Part shown: positions 33,601 to 44,800 of the stretch, piece by piece
Layout of the letters: every line of letters starts with the position of its first letter
How positions within the stretch are numbered: position 1 is the first letter of the stretch
Source of the DNA: Anaeramoeba ignava
Lineage: Eukaryota > Metamonada > Anaeramoebidae
Reading direction: 5' to 3'
Length of the DNA: 64,000 bases
Assembly: GCA_028826165.1 (NCBI GenBank)
Contig: JAPDFW010000072.1
Span: 336,430 to 400,429 of the forward strand
Program-made: the position numbers and the translations under genes
Notes under the pieces: generated by a model
Told to the model about the DNA's origin: nothing
What the model saw: only the letters and a program-made list of their open reading frames with translations
The model's database searches: none

Positions 33601-35740
33601 CAAGTATCTTGTCGAAAAAGGAGCTCATATCAATGCAAAAACCAAAAGTAAAGAGTCTCCTTTGCATATTGCTTGTGAAAACAGCACGATTGATTCAATA
33701 AAATATCTAGTTGAAAATGGAGCTGAAATTAATGCAAAAACAGATACTAATGAAACACCTTTGCATTATGCCTCCAGAGATAATGTATTAGAAGTTGTCA
33801 AATATCTTATTGAGAAGGGAGCTGATATCAATGCAAAATCTGAAACTGAAGAATCTGCGTTGCATTTAGCATGCAATAAAAATTCGTTCGATATCGCACA
33901 ATATTTTATCAGTCAAGGAACAGATATCAATTCAAAAACAAGTGATAACGAAACACCTTTACATTATGCTTGCAAAAATGATTCTCTTGAATTTGTGAAG
34001 TTTTTTGTTGATAAAGGAGCTGATATCAATGCAAAAACAAGTGATAACGAAACACCTTTACATTATGCTTGCAAAGATCAAAACTTTCAAATTATCAAAT
34101 ATCTTATTGAAAAAGGAGCAGAAATCAACGAGAAAAGTTCATACCACGGCCAAACAGTACTTCATGTTTCTGCTAAATTTAATTCACTTCAGTCAATCAA
34201 ATATTTAATTGAAAACGGTGCTGATATCAATGCAGAAACCGATAGAAACGAAACAGCTTTGCATTTTGCAACAAAATTCAACTCGTTAAATGTAGTCAAG
34301 TATCTTGTTAAAAAGGGACTTGATGTCAATCACAAATCAGAACATGATCAGGTTCCTCTTCATTTTGCTTCTGAATTCAACTCTTTGCAAGTGGTTAAGT
34401 ATCTTGTTGAAAAGGGAGCTGATATCAACGCAGAAACTGATGAAAAGGAAACTCCTCTTCATTTTGCTTGTGAATTCAACTCATTAAATGTGGTTATGTA
34501 TCTTGTTGAAAAAGGAGCAGATATCAACGCAAAAACAATCAATGGAGGAACACCCTTATCTTTTTGTTGTGAATTTGACTCGCTCAGAAAACTCAAATTT
34601 ATCATGGATCAAGGAGCTGATTTCACAGTTAAAAAAGATGATGACCAAACTCTTTTGCATATTGCTTGTGAATCAAGTTCATTGAAAGTCGTCAGATATC
34701 TTGTTGAGAAAGGAATTGATGTTAATGCAAAAACAACCGAAAAGGAAACAGCTCTTTCCATTTCAATTCATAAGAAAAACTTGAATGTCGCAAAGTTTTT
34801 GATGTTGAACGATGCAAACTTTTTTGATTTGAAACAAAAATATATCAAGGAAGATTATGTCAAAGCATTCTTCAAAATTTATTCCATTAACACAGATTTG
34901 AATAAGTTTGTAAACTCAAGAGAATTTTCAGATTTGAAAATCAACAAGGATCGTTCTTCAAAATTCCAAATTCATCTTCATAAACCAATTTTATTAGCAA
35001 GATTCAATAACGACCAATCAATCATTCAAAAATTCCTTGATATTTGTCAAGAAAAACCATTTGAAATTGCTCAATTTGCAGTCAATTTTATTTATACAGG
35101 ATTTCCCAATTTTAATAAATCAAATGAATTTGAAGAAATCATTTCACTTCATAAAAAACAAAAAGAACAAAAAAAGAAAACAAAGAAAAAATCTGATTCT
35201 GATTCTGATTCTGATTCTGATTCTGATTCTGATTCTAATTCTAATTTTGATTTTGATTTTTTTTCTGATAAAAAATTTACAGAATATTCTAAAAACAAAA
35301 TTCTTTTCGATGAAATTGATAAAGAAGAGGAAATGAATAAATTATTTGAAGAAATTGGATTAGATTCAAATTGGATTGAATCAAAAAAAGGAAGAAAAGG
35401 AATATTGAAAGATTTCCATGAATTATATCAACAAGAATCATCAAAAGATTTCACAATAATTTGTTCAAACGAAAAGGAAATCAAAGTTCACCAATTTATT
35501 TTAATGTTGAGAAGTGATTTGTTTAGAGGAATGTTTCTAAATGTTCAAGACTCTTCTAATAAAGTTCATGATTATTCAGGAAAATCATTTGAAACAATTC
35601 AACAATTAATTTATTTCTTTTATCATGATGAATTTGATAAATCATTAATGAATCAAAAAATTATTGATGAACTTTCAGATGCAAAAGATTATTTCCAATT
35701 AAATCAAAATTCAATTATTGATTTAATTTTATTCGATTAA
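30674..35740 (+). CDS. Ankyrin-repeat protein with C-terminal BTB module, 1688 aa
   Basis: Single exon. After a short leader (MDLWKIIEKKDIESLKKI) come roughly 40 ankyrin repeats of 33 residues (about residues 38-1400) with the consensus VIKYLVEKGADI-AKTxDxETPLHYAC. The C-terminus carries a first BTB-like half (FSDLKI, FQIHLHKPILLARF, AVNFIYTGF; ~1414-1480), an Asp/Ser run (~1506-1520), the linker SKKGRKGILKDFHELY, and a second BTB (SKDFTIICSNEKEIKVHQF, LRSDLFRGMFLNVQD, HDYSGKSFETIQQL, FFYHDEF; ~1589-1688). The same linker-plus-BTB sequence ends the G-alpha protein at 60037. Ankyrin arrays bind proteins and BTB domains dimerise or recruit cullin-3, so an adaptor role is inferred. The leader recurs at the start of the gene at 63945. 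Confidence 0.93.
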   Translation: MDLWKIIEKKDIESLKKISSIELKQMENESNTLLNFAFEKKLPFEMIQILLSKGVDPNLQDNLQRTSLHSAILNHSGMEIIDLLVQNGVEINSVDNKSRTAIIYSIIYSKEPENKEILEYLIGKGADIHTKTKSKKSLLHFACKHSSLEVIKYLIDKGVDAHSKADYNKTILHYACKSNSFDVIKYLVEKGVDIQSKTTDERNALYFACKKNTLEVIKYLIDKGIDINEVSTQYKNILYSACRRNNLEVIKFLIEKGVDIHSQSNMNKSILHIACKRNKLEVIKYLVEVGVNIHGKTKENESTLHFACQKNTLDVIKYLIDNGIDIHEKTKDDENILHYACQKNTLDVIKYLVDNGIDIHEKTRDDEDVLYFASRKNNLDVIKYLIEKGAILHQKTRKNENVLHSACKKNSLEVIKFLIEKGADIHSKTKYEEIPLYFACAENNLEVIKYLIEIGSDINEKTDDHESLLHSACKDNNFDVIKYLIEKGLDVNLKSKYKETPFHYASKDRPLAVIKYIVEKGGNMNIKSRFHETPFHLACRDNSFDVIKYLVENGADIHSSSDTNESALHLACRKNSLEMVKYLVEKGVDIHQKTDDNEDALFYAAEENSLDMIKYLVEKGLDINAKNTDDESVLHRACSDNSLEVVRYFVEKGADIYSKNKDDETPLHEACRKNTFDVIKYLVEQGIDVNSKNNEDESVLHFACEYSSLPAIKYLIEKGADIHFKSQKNQTCLHYACQRSTFNVVAYLVEKGLDINAKTDEDETPLYLACKRNTFQVVKYLVEKGAHVHSKNKEDETPLHSACSSNSMEVIKYLVEKGADIHAKNDDDETPLHFACENNSFESVKYLIEKGAIIDVKTKKNETPLHLACEYNSLQIIQYLVENGAYIDIENEDKQTPFHYACEENSLESIKYLVENEVDIKAITKEKETALHFACKSNSFDIIKYLVEIGLNVNAKNKDKETPLYFACKKNSLDSIKYLVEKGAHINAKTKSKESPLHIACENSTIDSIKYLVENGAEINAKTDTNETPLHYASRDNVLEVVKYLIEKGADINAKSETEESALHLACNKNSFDIAQYFISQGTDINSKTSDNETPLHYACKNDSLEFVKFFVDKGADINAKTSDNETPLHYACKDQNFQIIKYLIEKGAEINEKSSYHGQTVLHVSAKFNSLQSIKYLIENGADINAETDRNETALHFATKFNSLNVVKYLVKKGLDVNHKSEHDQVPLHFASEFNSLQVVKYLVEKGADINAETDEKETPLHFACEFNSLNVVMYLVEKGADINAKTINGGTPLSFCCEFDSLRKLKFIMDQGADFTVKKDDDQTLLHIACESSSLKVVRYLVEKGIDVNAKTTEKETALSISIHKKNLNVAKFLMLNDANFFDLKQKYIKEDYVKAFFKIYSINTDLNKFVNSREFSDLKINKDRSSKFQIHLHKPILLARFNNDQSIIQKFLDICQEKPFEIAQFAVNFIYTGFPNFNKSNEFEEIISLHKKQKEQKKKTKKKSDSDSDSDSDSDSDSNSNFDFDFFSDKKFTEYSKNKILFDEIDKEEEMNKLFEEIGLDSNWIESKKGRKGILKDFHELYQQESSKDFTIICSNEKEIKVHQFILMLRSDLFRGMFLNVQDSSNKVHDYSGKSFETIQQLIYFFYHDEFDKSLMNQKIIDELSDAKDYFQLNQNSIIDLILFD

Positions 35741-35854
35741 CCAAAAAAAAATTCAATTCAAATTTTTTAATTTTCTCTTTTTTCTTTCTTTTTTTTTATT
35801 CAGGAACAACAAAATTTCAAAAACAAAACTTAAATTCATAAATTATTTTTTTTT

Positions 35855-38800
35855 TTAATTTGTAAAATGTCCAATTTTTAAAATTCCATTTTCTAATCCA
35901 AGAAGAAAAAAACCTTTTTCAATAATTGAAATGGAATAAATTTTTTCTTTTAAATTAATTTTTTTTGAATTTAAATTATTTAATTTTCTAATTTCAAGAA
36001 TTTCAAGAATTCCTTTTTCTCCTCCTAAAAATAGAAAATTTAAATCTTCTGTAATTGCGATTGAATAAATATTTTGTGAGCATTTAATTTCTTTTATCAA
36101 ATATCCATTAATTGAAAATAATCTCAAAATATTTGAATTTTGTGAAAATGTAATAATATTTGCCTCTTTTGTTATTTGAATAATTGAAATTGGTTGATTA
36201 TCTGATAAAATTATTGATTGAATTGGCTTTTTTTTGATTAATGAATGGAATATTAATTTCCCATCAACAGATCCACTTAAAACAACATCATATTCAATTG
36301 ATATTGCAACACTTTTCACTTCATTTTCATGTTCAAAAAAACTATGGTTTGAATTATCTTTCACTTTTCCTTCTTTCAAATCAAGTTCCCAAACAATGAC
36401 TCTTGTATCTTTTGATCCTGTAACAAGATATTTCCAATCGATTGCTAAACAATTCACAACATCTTGATGCTTTGAAATACTCTGAATCATTTTGAAATTT
36501 TCTATTTTAAAAATCTTGAAACTATCATCACAAAATCCACAACAAATTAAATAATTGGAATCCTTACTAATTGCAAATGCTTGTTGAAAATTATTGAAAT
36601 CTTTTGAAAATGGAACTCCAATTTTTTCATATTTTTCTTGTTTAATTTTTTGGTCCATTGTAAAATTAATTTGAATAGTATTTGGATTTGCATTCGTATT
36701 TGCATTTACATTTTGGAAAGATATTTTATGGTTTCCAATAATTCTTTCTTTATCAATTGTGATAAACTGATACAATGATAATGCATTTGAATTTTTTTGG
36801 AGATGTGTAAATATAATTGGGGTTGAATATATTAAGAAGTCATCAGTTGTTAAATTTTTTGATAAGAAATTATTTATCGTAGATTCCCGCAAATTCCTCG
36901 ATCTTTTTGGATGTTTTTGTTTAAATAACTGAACTGGAACTTGTCCTTTTGCTTTGATCTCCATCTCGATTTCTTTTTTATGTTCCCCTCCTAATTCCGA
37001 GATATCAACATTTTCTTCATATGAATTTGGATGAAATAAATTTTCGGATTTTTTGGCTTGTTCTCCCTTTTGTTTATATCCAAATATCAAATCGATCCAT
37101 TCATCAAGATGTTCTGAAACATAGTCTGATTCAAGTGCTTCTTTATGTTTTCGAATAAATTCTTCGGGTGTTTTAGCCCATGCTGGAAGTAGAACATCTT
37201 TTTTTTGCTCAATATTTCGATTTACATTTTTGAAATTTTTTGTTTCCCTTAGGAAATCTGGTAAATGGAAGAATTCTGGAATAAGTTCTCCAAAATCTGT
37301 ACTTGATTCTTTGATTTTTTGCCATTTTTCTTGAATTGAATTGAAAATGGGGAAATTTCTTGTTTTGGGACAAATTGAAGTAAATGGTTCTAATCTAATC
37401 AAATACGAAGAAACAACTTCTGGATTTGAATAAAGATTCTGATAATGGAATTGAAATATTTTTGGTTTTGCTTTTCCTTTATGTTTTTCTTTATGTGTTG
37501 TGGTTTCATTCTTGAAAGTTCCAATAGGTTTAGATAAATCTCTAAACTTTCCTCCTTTCTCAGGATCCACTTCATAATCCGAAATGATCCATGGAAAAAT
37601 GGGATATTGTGAAATATCATTATATGTTCTTCCTGATAATGTATTTAAATACATAAGATATTCAAAATTTGATATTGTTCTTTCTTGCCATTTTTTGGTC
37701 ATCTGTGTCTTTGCAATCCATTTGGTTGGATCATTTCCTGAATAATTATATTTTGATTTATCGATATTTGCTAATTTATGATTTAGAATTTTTTCATAAA
37801 TTTCATTCCTAATTTCCATGGTTTTAAAATTGAAAAATACACATTTTCTATTGTGTCTAAAAAATATTTCTAATGCTGAATGTCTAAAATTATATCTTCT
37901 TTTATGAATTGATTGAACATGTTCAATTTTCCATAAATGATTCTTTTCATTTTCATTTTCATTTTCATTTTCATTTTCTAAATTAAAACTGATTGATTTT
38001 TCTTTAATTCTAAATTTTCCTTTTCTTGTTTTGGTTTTTGTTTTGGAAATCATTTCGCACTTTGTTGAAAATGAATAATTATTCTTCCTAATTTCCAATT
38101 TTTTATTTTCAATTTCTGATGATTTTTGTGAAACTTCATTTATTTTTGCTATAATTTTTTGTTTTAACTTGATCAAATTCACTCTTTTTTCTTCATTTTC
38201 ATTTTCATTTTCATTTTCATTTTCTTGTAAATAAATTTTTAATTTCTTTTGTCTTCTCATTTCATCTTCAATTCCTGAAAGCTTTAAATAGTAATTTTGT
38301 TGTTGTTTTTCAAGATTTCCATCTGAAATGGTTATTAAATTTGAATTCCATGGATATTTTCCTGAAATTGAATTTTGTATCATTTCTTTAAATTTTGGTA
38401 AATAAATTGAAGAATTTTTTTGATTAATTTTTGATTTGAATATTTTTTGTGTTTCTTTTTGAATAAGATTTTGAACTTCGTTTTCAATCTTAATTGAATT
38501 TAACTCATTTTCTTTTTCTTTCTTCTCAAATAATTTTTCCAAATAAAAGTAGTTATTTGATTGAATGTTAATAAAATTGCTTCCGTTTTCTTGTATATCT
38601 ATTAAAATCTTTTGTTCTATTAAAGAGTAAATATTTTTGATTACATTTTGGAATTCTTCACTCATAACTTCTTTTTCGAAATCTTCAGTTAATTGACTTG
38701 AAAATATTCTTGAATTTTGATATTCTTGAGTAAATAGGGTTTGGTTTTTGTTTTGTTTTGAAAATAAACTTCGCAATAATTGATAATTTGTTTTCATTAT

Positions 38801-41800
38801 AAGCTCCAAATATATCAATATTTTTTTTCTTTTTTCGTTTTGATTTTGATTTTGATTTTGATTTTGGTTTTGGTTTTGATATTGAACATAAGAAAAGAAA
38901 AATATAAAACATATTGTAATTAATTCTTGTGGACTTGGAATTGAAGATTTTTTGGAATTTAATGGCTTCTCTATAATGTCTCTTAATTTTGAAAGAAGAG
39001 AATCTGTTAATTCAGAATTGGCAACTGGAAGTGTTGTAAAAATCAAAAAAATGATAATTTTATAAACTATTCTTTTTTGTTCTTTGTTTTTGATTTGAAT
39101 TCCTTTTTCTTGAAAGAATTCAAATTTTTGCAATAGAATAATTAAATTTTTCAAAATGTCTTCTTTTCCAGCTAAATTAGATTCAATTTCTAATCTATTT
39201 ATTAAGTTTCTTTCATTACTTAAACTTGGTTGCAAATTTTTTATTTTTAGAATTGTAGTAAAATATCTTGAAACTTGTGTTTGGAAAATTCGATTTGGTG
39301 TTTGATTTTCCATTTTTTTAAATTGGAATTCATTTTTTGAGAAATTAAAAATAATCCCATTTAGTACCTGAATTAAATAAAGCAGATTCTTGAAAAAAAT
39401 TTCTTTAGAAACCTTTGAATTTGATAATGATGTTGACATTATAAAATTTTTGTTTTTACTCTTCATTTCATATTGTGAATTTCTTGAAAGATCAAAAATA
39501 ATATCATTTATTATTCTCTGAATAATTTTGGGAATAGTCTCTTTAGATTTTGGGTAATGAATAAGATAAACTGATGAGAGAAATTCTTCAAATTTTAACG
39601 AGAAGTTATAAGATGGATTATGGAAACAATAAATGAATAACGTCTTAAAAAAATTGTAAATGCATTCAATTTGAATTTGGTTTTCATTTTGATTTTGATT
39701 TTGATTTTGATTTTGATTTTCATTGAACTGAATATTTAGTAAAGAAATCATCCATTTTTGCCACCCAAATTGCGAAAGAATTTTGTTTTTATTGAAATCA
39801 AATTCTACTGTTAAAACAAATAAATCTTGGAATTTTTGGGTATCAATTAAATTTGGTGAACGAACTAAAATTTCACAAATTATTTGCAAAATGAATGGAT
39901 TTTGAATAACCAAATGTTGGTAATTATCTTTTTTATCTTTACTAATAATCATTTCGAAAAGAATATCTATAATTTCTTTGGAAATTTGATTTATATTACT
40001 AATCAATATATTACCAATTAAATGGTAAAAATTCTGTAACTTATTAATATTAAATATTTTCTTTTGTAAATCATGAATAATTTCGAGACACAAATGAATT
40101 ATTTCTGTGTTTTTGTTTTGGTTCATTAATTGAATAAATAGTTTGAAGAATTTGAATGGAAATAGTTGTGCTAAGTCTTGTTTTGGATTTTTGATTATAA
40201 ATTCTTTAATAATCATAAGTGTTTTTCCAATAAAATATTGCGTTTTAAAAATAAAGCATACTGAAATAAAGTATTGAATATATTTTGACTTTAAATAATT
40301 TTGAATATGAATACTTTCAAAAATTGTTTGAATCATAGAAAAGAAAATTTGAGATAATTGATCAATTATAGTTTTAGTTTTCTTAAAATACTCAGAAGAT
40401 AATTTTGATTCTTCCAAATTGAATAATTTTTCATCGTAATAATTTAATATCATCAATAAATCAAAAAATTTAATTTTTGAGCTTGAATTTTGTTTTGTAG
40501 ATTCATTTCTGTTTTTTTCGTTACTTTCTTTAATTTGATTTTGAATTAATTTACTAATAATTCCAATAAATTTATTTTGAATCTGAAAATTGAAATTTTT
40601 CCAAATATCATAATCAAAAATTAAATTATTTGCCAGATGATGTTGAAATTGTTCATTATTAATTTGGTTTAATTTTTGGATAAATTTATAAAATTGAAAT
40701 GACAAATATTTTGAATTAATTGATTTGAGTATATTCCCGAATATTGAAAACCCTCTATTTTGAGCTATTTTTTCTTGGACATGTGAATCATTAAAAATAA
40801 GATTTTGAATTAGTGTTAATATATTTTCAAAAAGAATTTTATTTTGATTTTCATTTTGATTTTCATTATTTTCATTATTTTGATTATTTTCATTATTTTG
40901 ATTATTTTCATTATTTTGATTTTGATTTTCATTTTCATTTTCATTTTGATTTTGATTTTGATTTTGATTTTGATTTTCATTATTTTCATTATTTTGATTA
41001 TTTTCATTATTTTGATTTTGATTATGATTATGATTTTCATTTTCATTTTGATTTTCATTTTGATTTTCATTATTTTGATTTTCATTTTCATTTTGATTTT
41101 CATTTTGATTTTCTTCAAATAGTTCATCAATTTCAAGAATTAGATGAAAAAATGTTTTAATTCCTCCTAAATAATGAATAATATCTTGGAAATTAGTTGT
41201 TGTAAATGAAAATATTCCTTTTGTTTTTGAATTTTCTTTAATAATATTTGAAGAAGTTTGATTTAAACATATATTTTCTTTCATTTCTTTTGGATTATGA
41301 TAAATCATTATTTTTTGAGATAATTCCCCATGAGAAATTTCTTTTAATTCTTTTTCAATTTTTGAATTCAAAATTTGAAAATTTTCATTTTCATCAAAAA
41401 ATGATTTATAATTTGGCCCAAGTGAATAAATTTTTTGGATTTGATTTTTATTCAGAATTTCTTGAAAAAAGTAAATTGTTCCCATTTGTCCAATAAATGG
41501 TTTCTCTATTATATTTTGATTTTGATTTTGATTTTGATTTGATAATGATAAATAATTTGAACCAATTTCATTTTGGATAAAATTTTGTTCTTCATTTATA
41601 ATTTCTTTTAATTTTAATTTTTTTGTTTTTTGTATTTCATTAAGACATATTGATATTTCTATTTGTGAATTTGAACTGTTATATTCTTGTGTGAAAACAA
41701 AAAAGTACCATTTTTTAGTTTGAATTTCAAATGGAAAATTTATTTCAATTATTGAATTTTCTTGATTTGAATCAATTTGATAAATAAATGATTTTTGTTG

Positions 41801-44800
41801 TTTGTTTTCTTTTTTAAATTCCAAAAATAATCGAAATCCTTTTGAATTTTTTTTTAAAAAACTAAATATTTTTGTTCTATAATTTTGATTTTGATTTTGA
41901 TTTTGATTTTCATTTTCATTTTCAATTTGATTTTCATTTTCATTTTCAATTTGATTTTCATTTTCATTTTCAATTTGATTTTCATTTTCATTTTCATTTT
42001 CAATTTGATTTTCATTTTCATTTTCAATTTGATTTTGATTTTGATTTTCATTTTCATTTTCATTTTGATTTTGATTTTGATTTTGAATTTGATTTTCATT
42101 TTCATTTTCATTTTCATTTTCTAATTGATTTTGATTTTGATTTTCATTTTCATTTTCATTTTCATTTTCATTTTGATTTTCATTTTGATTTTGATTTTGA
42201 TTTTGATTTGGATTTTGATTTTGATTTTGATTTTGATTTTCATTTTCATTTTGATTTTCATTTTCATTTTGATTTTGATTTTGATTTTGATTTTCAATTT
42301 GATTTTCATTTTGATTTTCATTTTCATTTTCATTTTGATTTTCATTTTGATTTTCTAATTGATTTTGATTTTGATTTTCATTTTCATTTTCTAATTGATT
42401 TTGATTTTGATTTTCATTTTCATTTTGATTTTTATTTTCTAATTGATTTTCAATTTGATTTTCAATTTGATTTTCAATTTGATTTTCATTTTCATTTTCT
42501 AATTGATTTTGATTTTGATTTTGATTTTGATTTTCAATTTGATTTTCATTTTCAATTTTATTTTCATTTTGATTTTCATTTTGATTTTCATTTTGATTTT
42601 CATTTTCATTTTCAATTTGATTTTCAATTTGATTTTCAATTTGATTTTCATTTTCATTTTCATTTTCATTTTGATTTTCATTTTGATTTTCATTTTCATT
42701 TTGATTTTCATTTTGATTTTCATTTTCAATTTTATTTTCATTTTCATTTTCATTTTGATTTTCATTTTCATTTTGATTTTTATTTTTATTTTGATTTTCA
42801 TTTTGATTTTCATTTTCAATTTTATTTTCAATTTGATTTTCAATTTGATTTTCAATTTGATTTTCATTTTCATTTTCTAATTGATTTTGATTTTGATTTT
42901 CATTTTCATTTTGATTTTGATTTTGATTTTCATTTTCAAATTGATTTTCAAGATCTTCAATTCTTATCCAAGTAAGAAAACTGAAATTTTTGGAAACTAA
43001 TTCATTTTTAAAAATTGGAAGTTGAATATTTGAATTTATATCATAAAAATCAAAGAAATTTATAGGATTTTCATGATTTTGATGATTTATCATTTTTTGT
43101 AATTCAACTATCATTAATTTTGCAAAAGAATATCTTTTGTTTCTTTTTTTTAAATTGTCTTTCAAAATTGAGAAATATTGTTTCATTTCAGAAACAAGAA
43201 TTTTATATGGTCCAAGTTTTCCAATGAATTGAATAGTTTGATTGAATAATTCTAAATTTTGAATTTTGGGGATTAATTTAAGTAAAAAAGCAACAACTCC
43301 TTTTTCACAACAACAATAAATATTATGAATTGAATCTTCACAAATGTGATTAAATTTTTCTAATACCTCAATAAAAGAAAATTCATTAATTTCAATTTCA
43401 ATTTCATTTTGATTTTGATTTTCTCTTAAATTTTTGGAATAAAGCTGTAAAATTAAATTTATCATATCTGGATTTGTGATAACCAATTCATTTTCTTTTG
43501 AAAACTTCCTGTGATTGATCATCAAATCAAAAAAAATGTAAAATAATTTTTTTGTTGGTTTTCGTTTCTCTTTTTCATAAAGTATATTAATAAATTCTGA
43601 TTCTGAAATGATTTTATGGAATTTAGAAGTGATTGTTTGATTATTTCTCATAAATTCTTTCCAAATTGTTAAAATCAAATAAATAGATTGTTGGCTTTTT
43701 TCTTTTAATAAATTTTTGATTTTGGTTAATAAATCAGAATATAAAATTATTTCTTGAATAACTTCTTGATTTTTTGAAATTGATTCTGAACATTTTAAAA
43801 TGAGTTTTTCAACATTCTTAAATTCACAGTTATCTACTTCTGTACATAAAAAAAGTAATACTTCAAATAAATCAGAAATGAATTGCTTTCCATTTTGCAC
43901 ATTTTCACTTTTTGTTTTTTCAATTATTTGTGGGATATGAATTAAAGGAATTTTTTGAGTAGTTTCATTGTGAAATAATTTAATGAAAGAATTATAAATG
44001 TGTTGATTTCGTAAAATAATTTCAATATCTGAATTTTGAAGTGCTGAATCCAAAATTTCTAAGCATAAATTAGTTGTTTTATTTTCTTTTTCTTTTTCTT
44101 TAATTGATTGAAATAAAATTTCTTGGAAATTAGTAAATATTTTAGCTCCAATAATTTGATTTGATAGAATTTGATGTTTAGTTTTGATAATTTCAATTAT
44201 CATTTGGAAAAATTGATGTAATAAGAATAAATTTAATTTTATGCTTTCATTTTGGAAAATTTGATTAAATAGGAATTGGTAATCGAAATATTCTGGATAT
44301 TTTATAATAGATTTAGATATAAAATCAATTAATAATGTCTGCAAATTTATAACCATTTCATTTAGATTAATATTTTTATTTGTTTCAAACTAATTGAAAA
44401 ATAAATATAAAAGATGAAATGAATAATTTAATTTTTGTTTTAGTTTTTGTTGAGAAAAAAAAAGAATGATTTACATGTAAATTAATGTGATTTTCTTTGA
44501 TAAAATAATCAGAAAAAAAAACTTTCCAACCATCATTACTTTGAAAAAAATTAAATAATTCTTTATCATTATTACCTTCAATCATCATTTTCTTGAATTC
44601 AAATAAAATATAAATTTGGAGTTCTGGATAAATATTTTTGATATATTCTTGGAATTGAGTTTTTTGTTTTGGGAATTTGTGAATTGAAGATGAATTTTCT
44701 ATATTTTGATCTGAATCTTTTTCTTCTAAATTTTTGAACAAATTGAGATGAACTAAAATTAATCTTTCTTCGAAATTATTAACTTTTATTTTTGTTTCAT

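Noticed and set aside
41872-42975. Plus-strand 367-codon open frame (HFDFHF repeats)
   Set aside because: It is the antisense shadow of the NQ/NE tract of the BEACH protein, which is fixed by flanking conserved domains on the minus strand.
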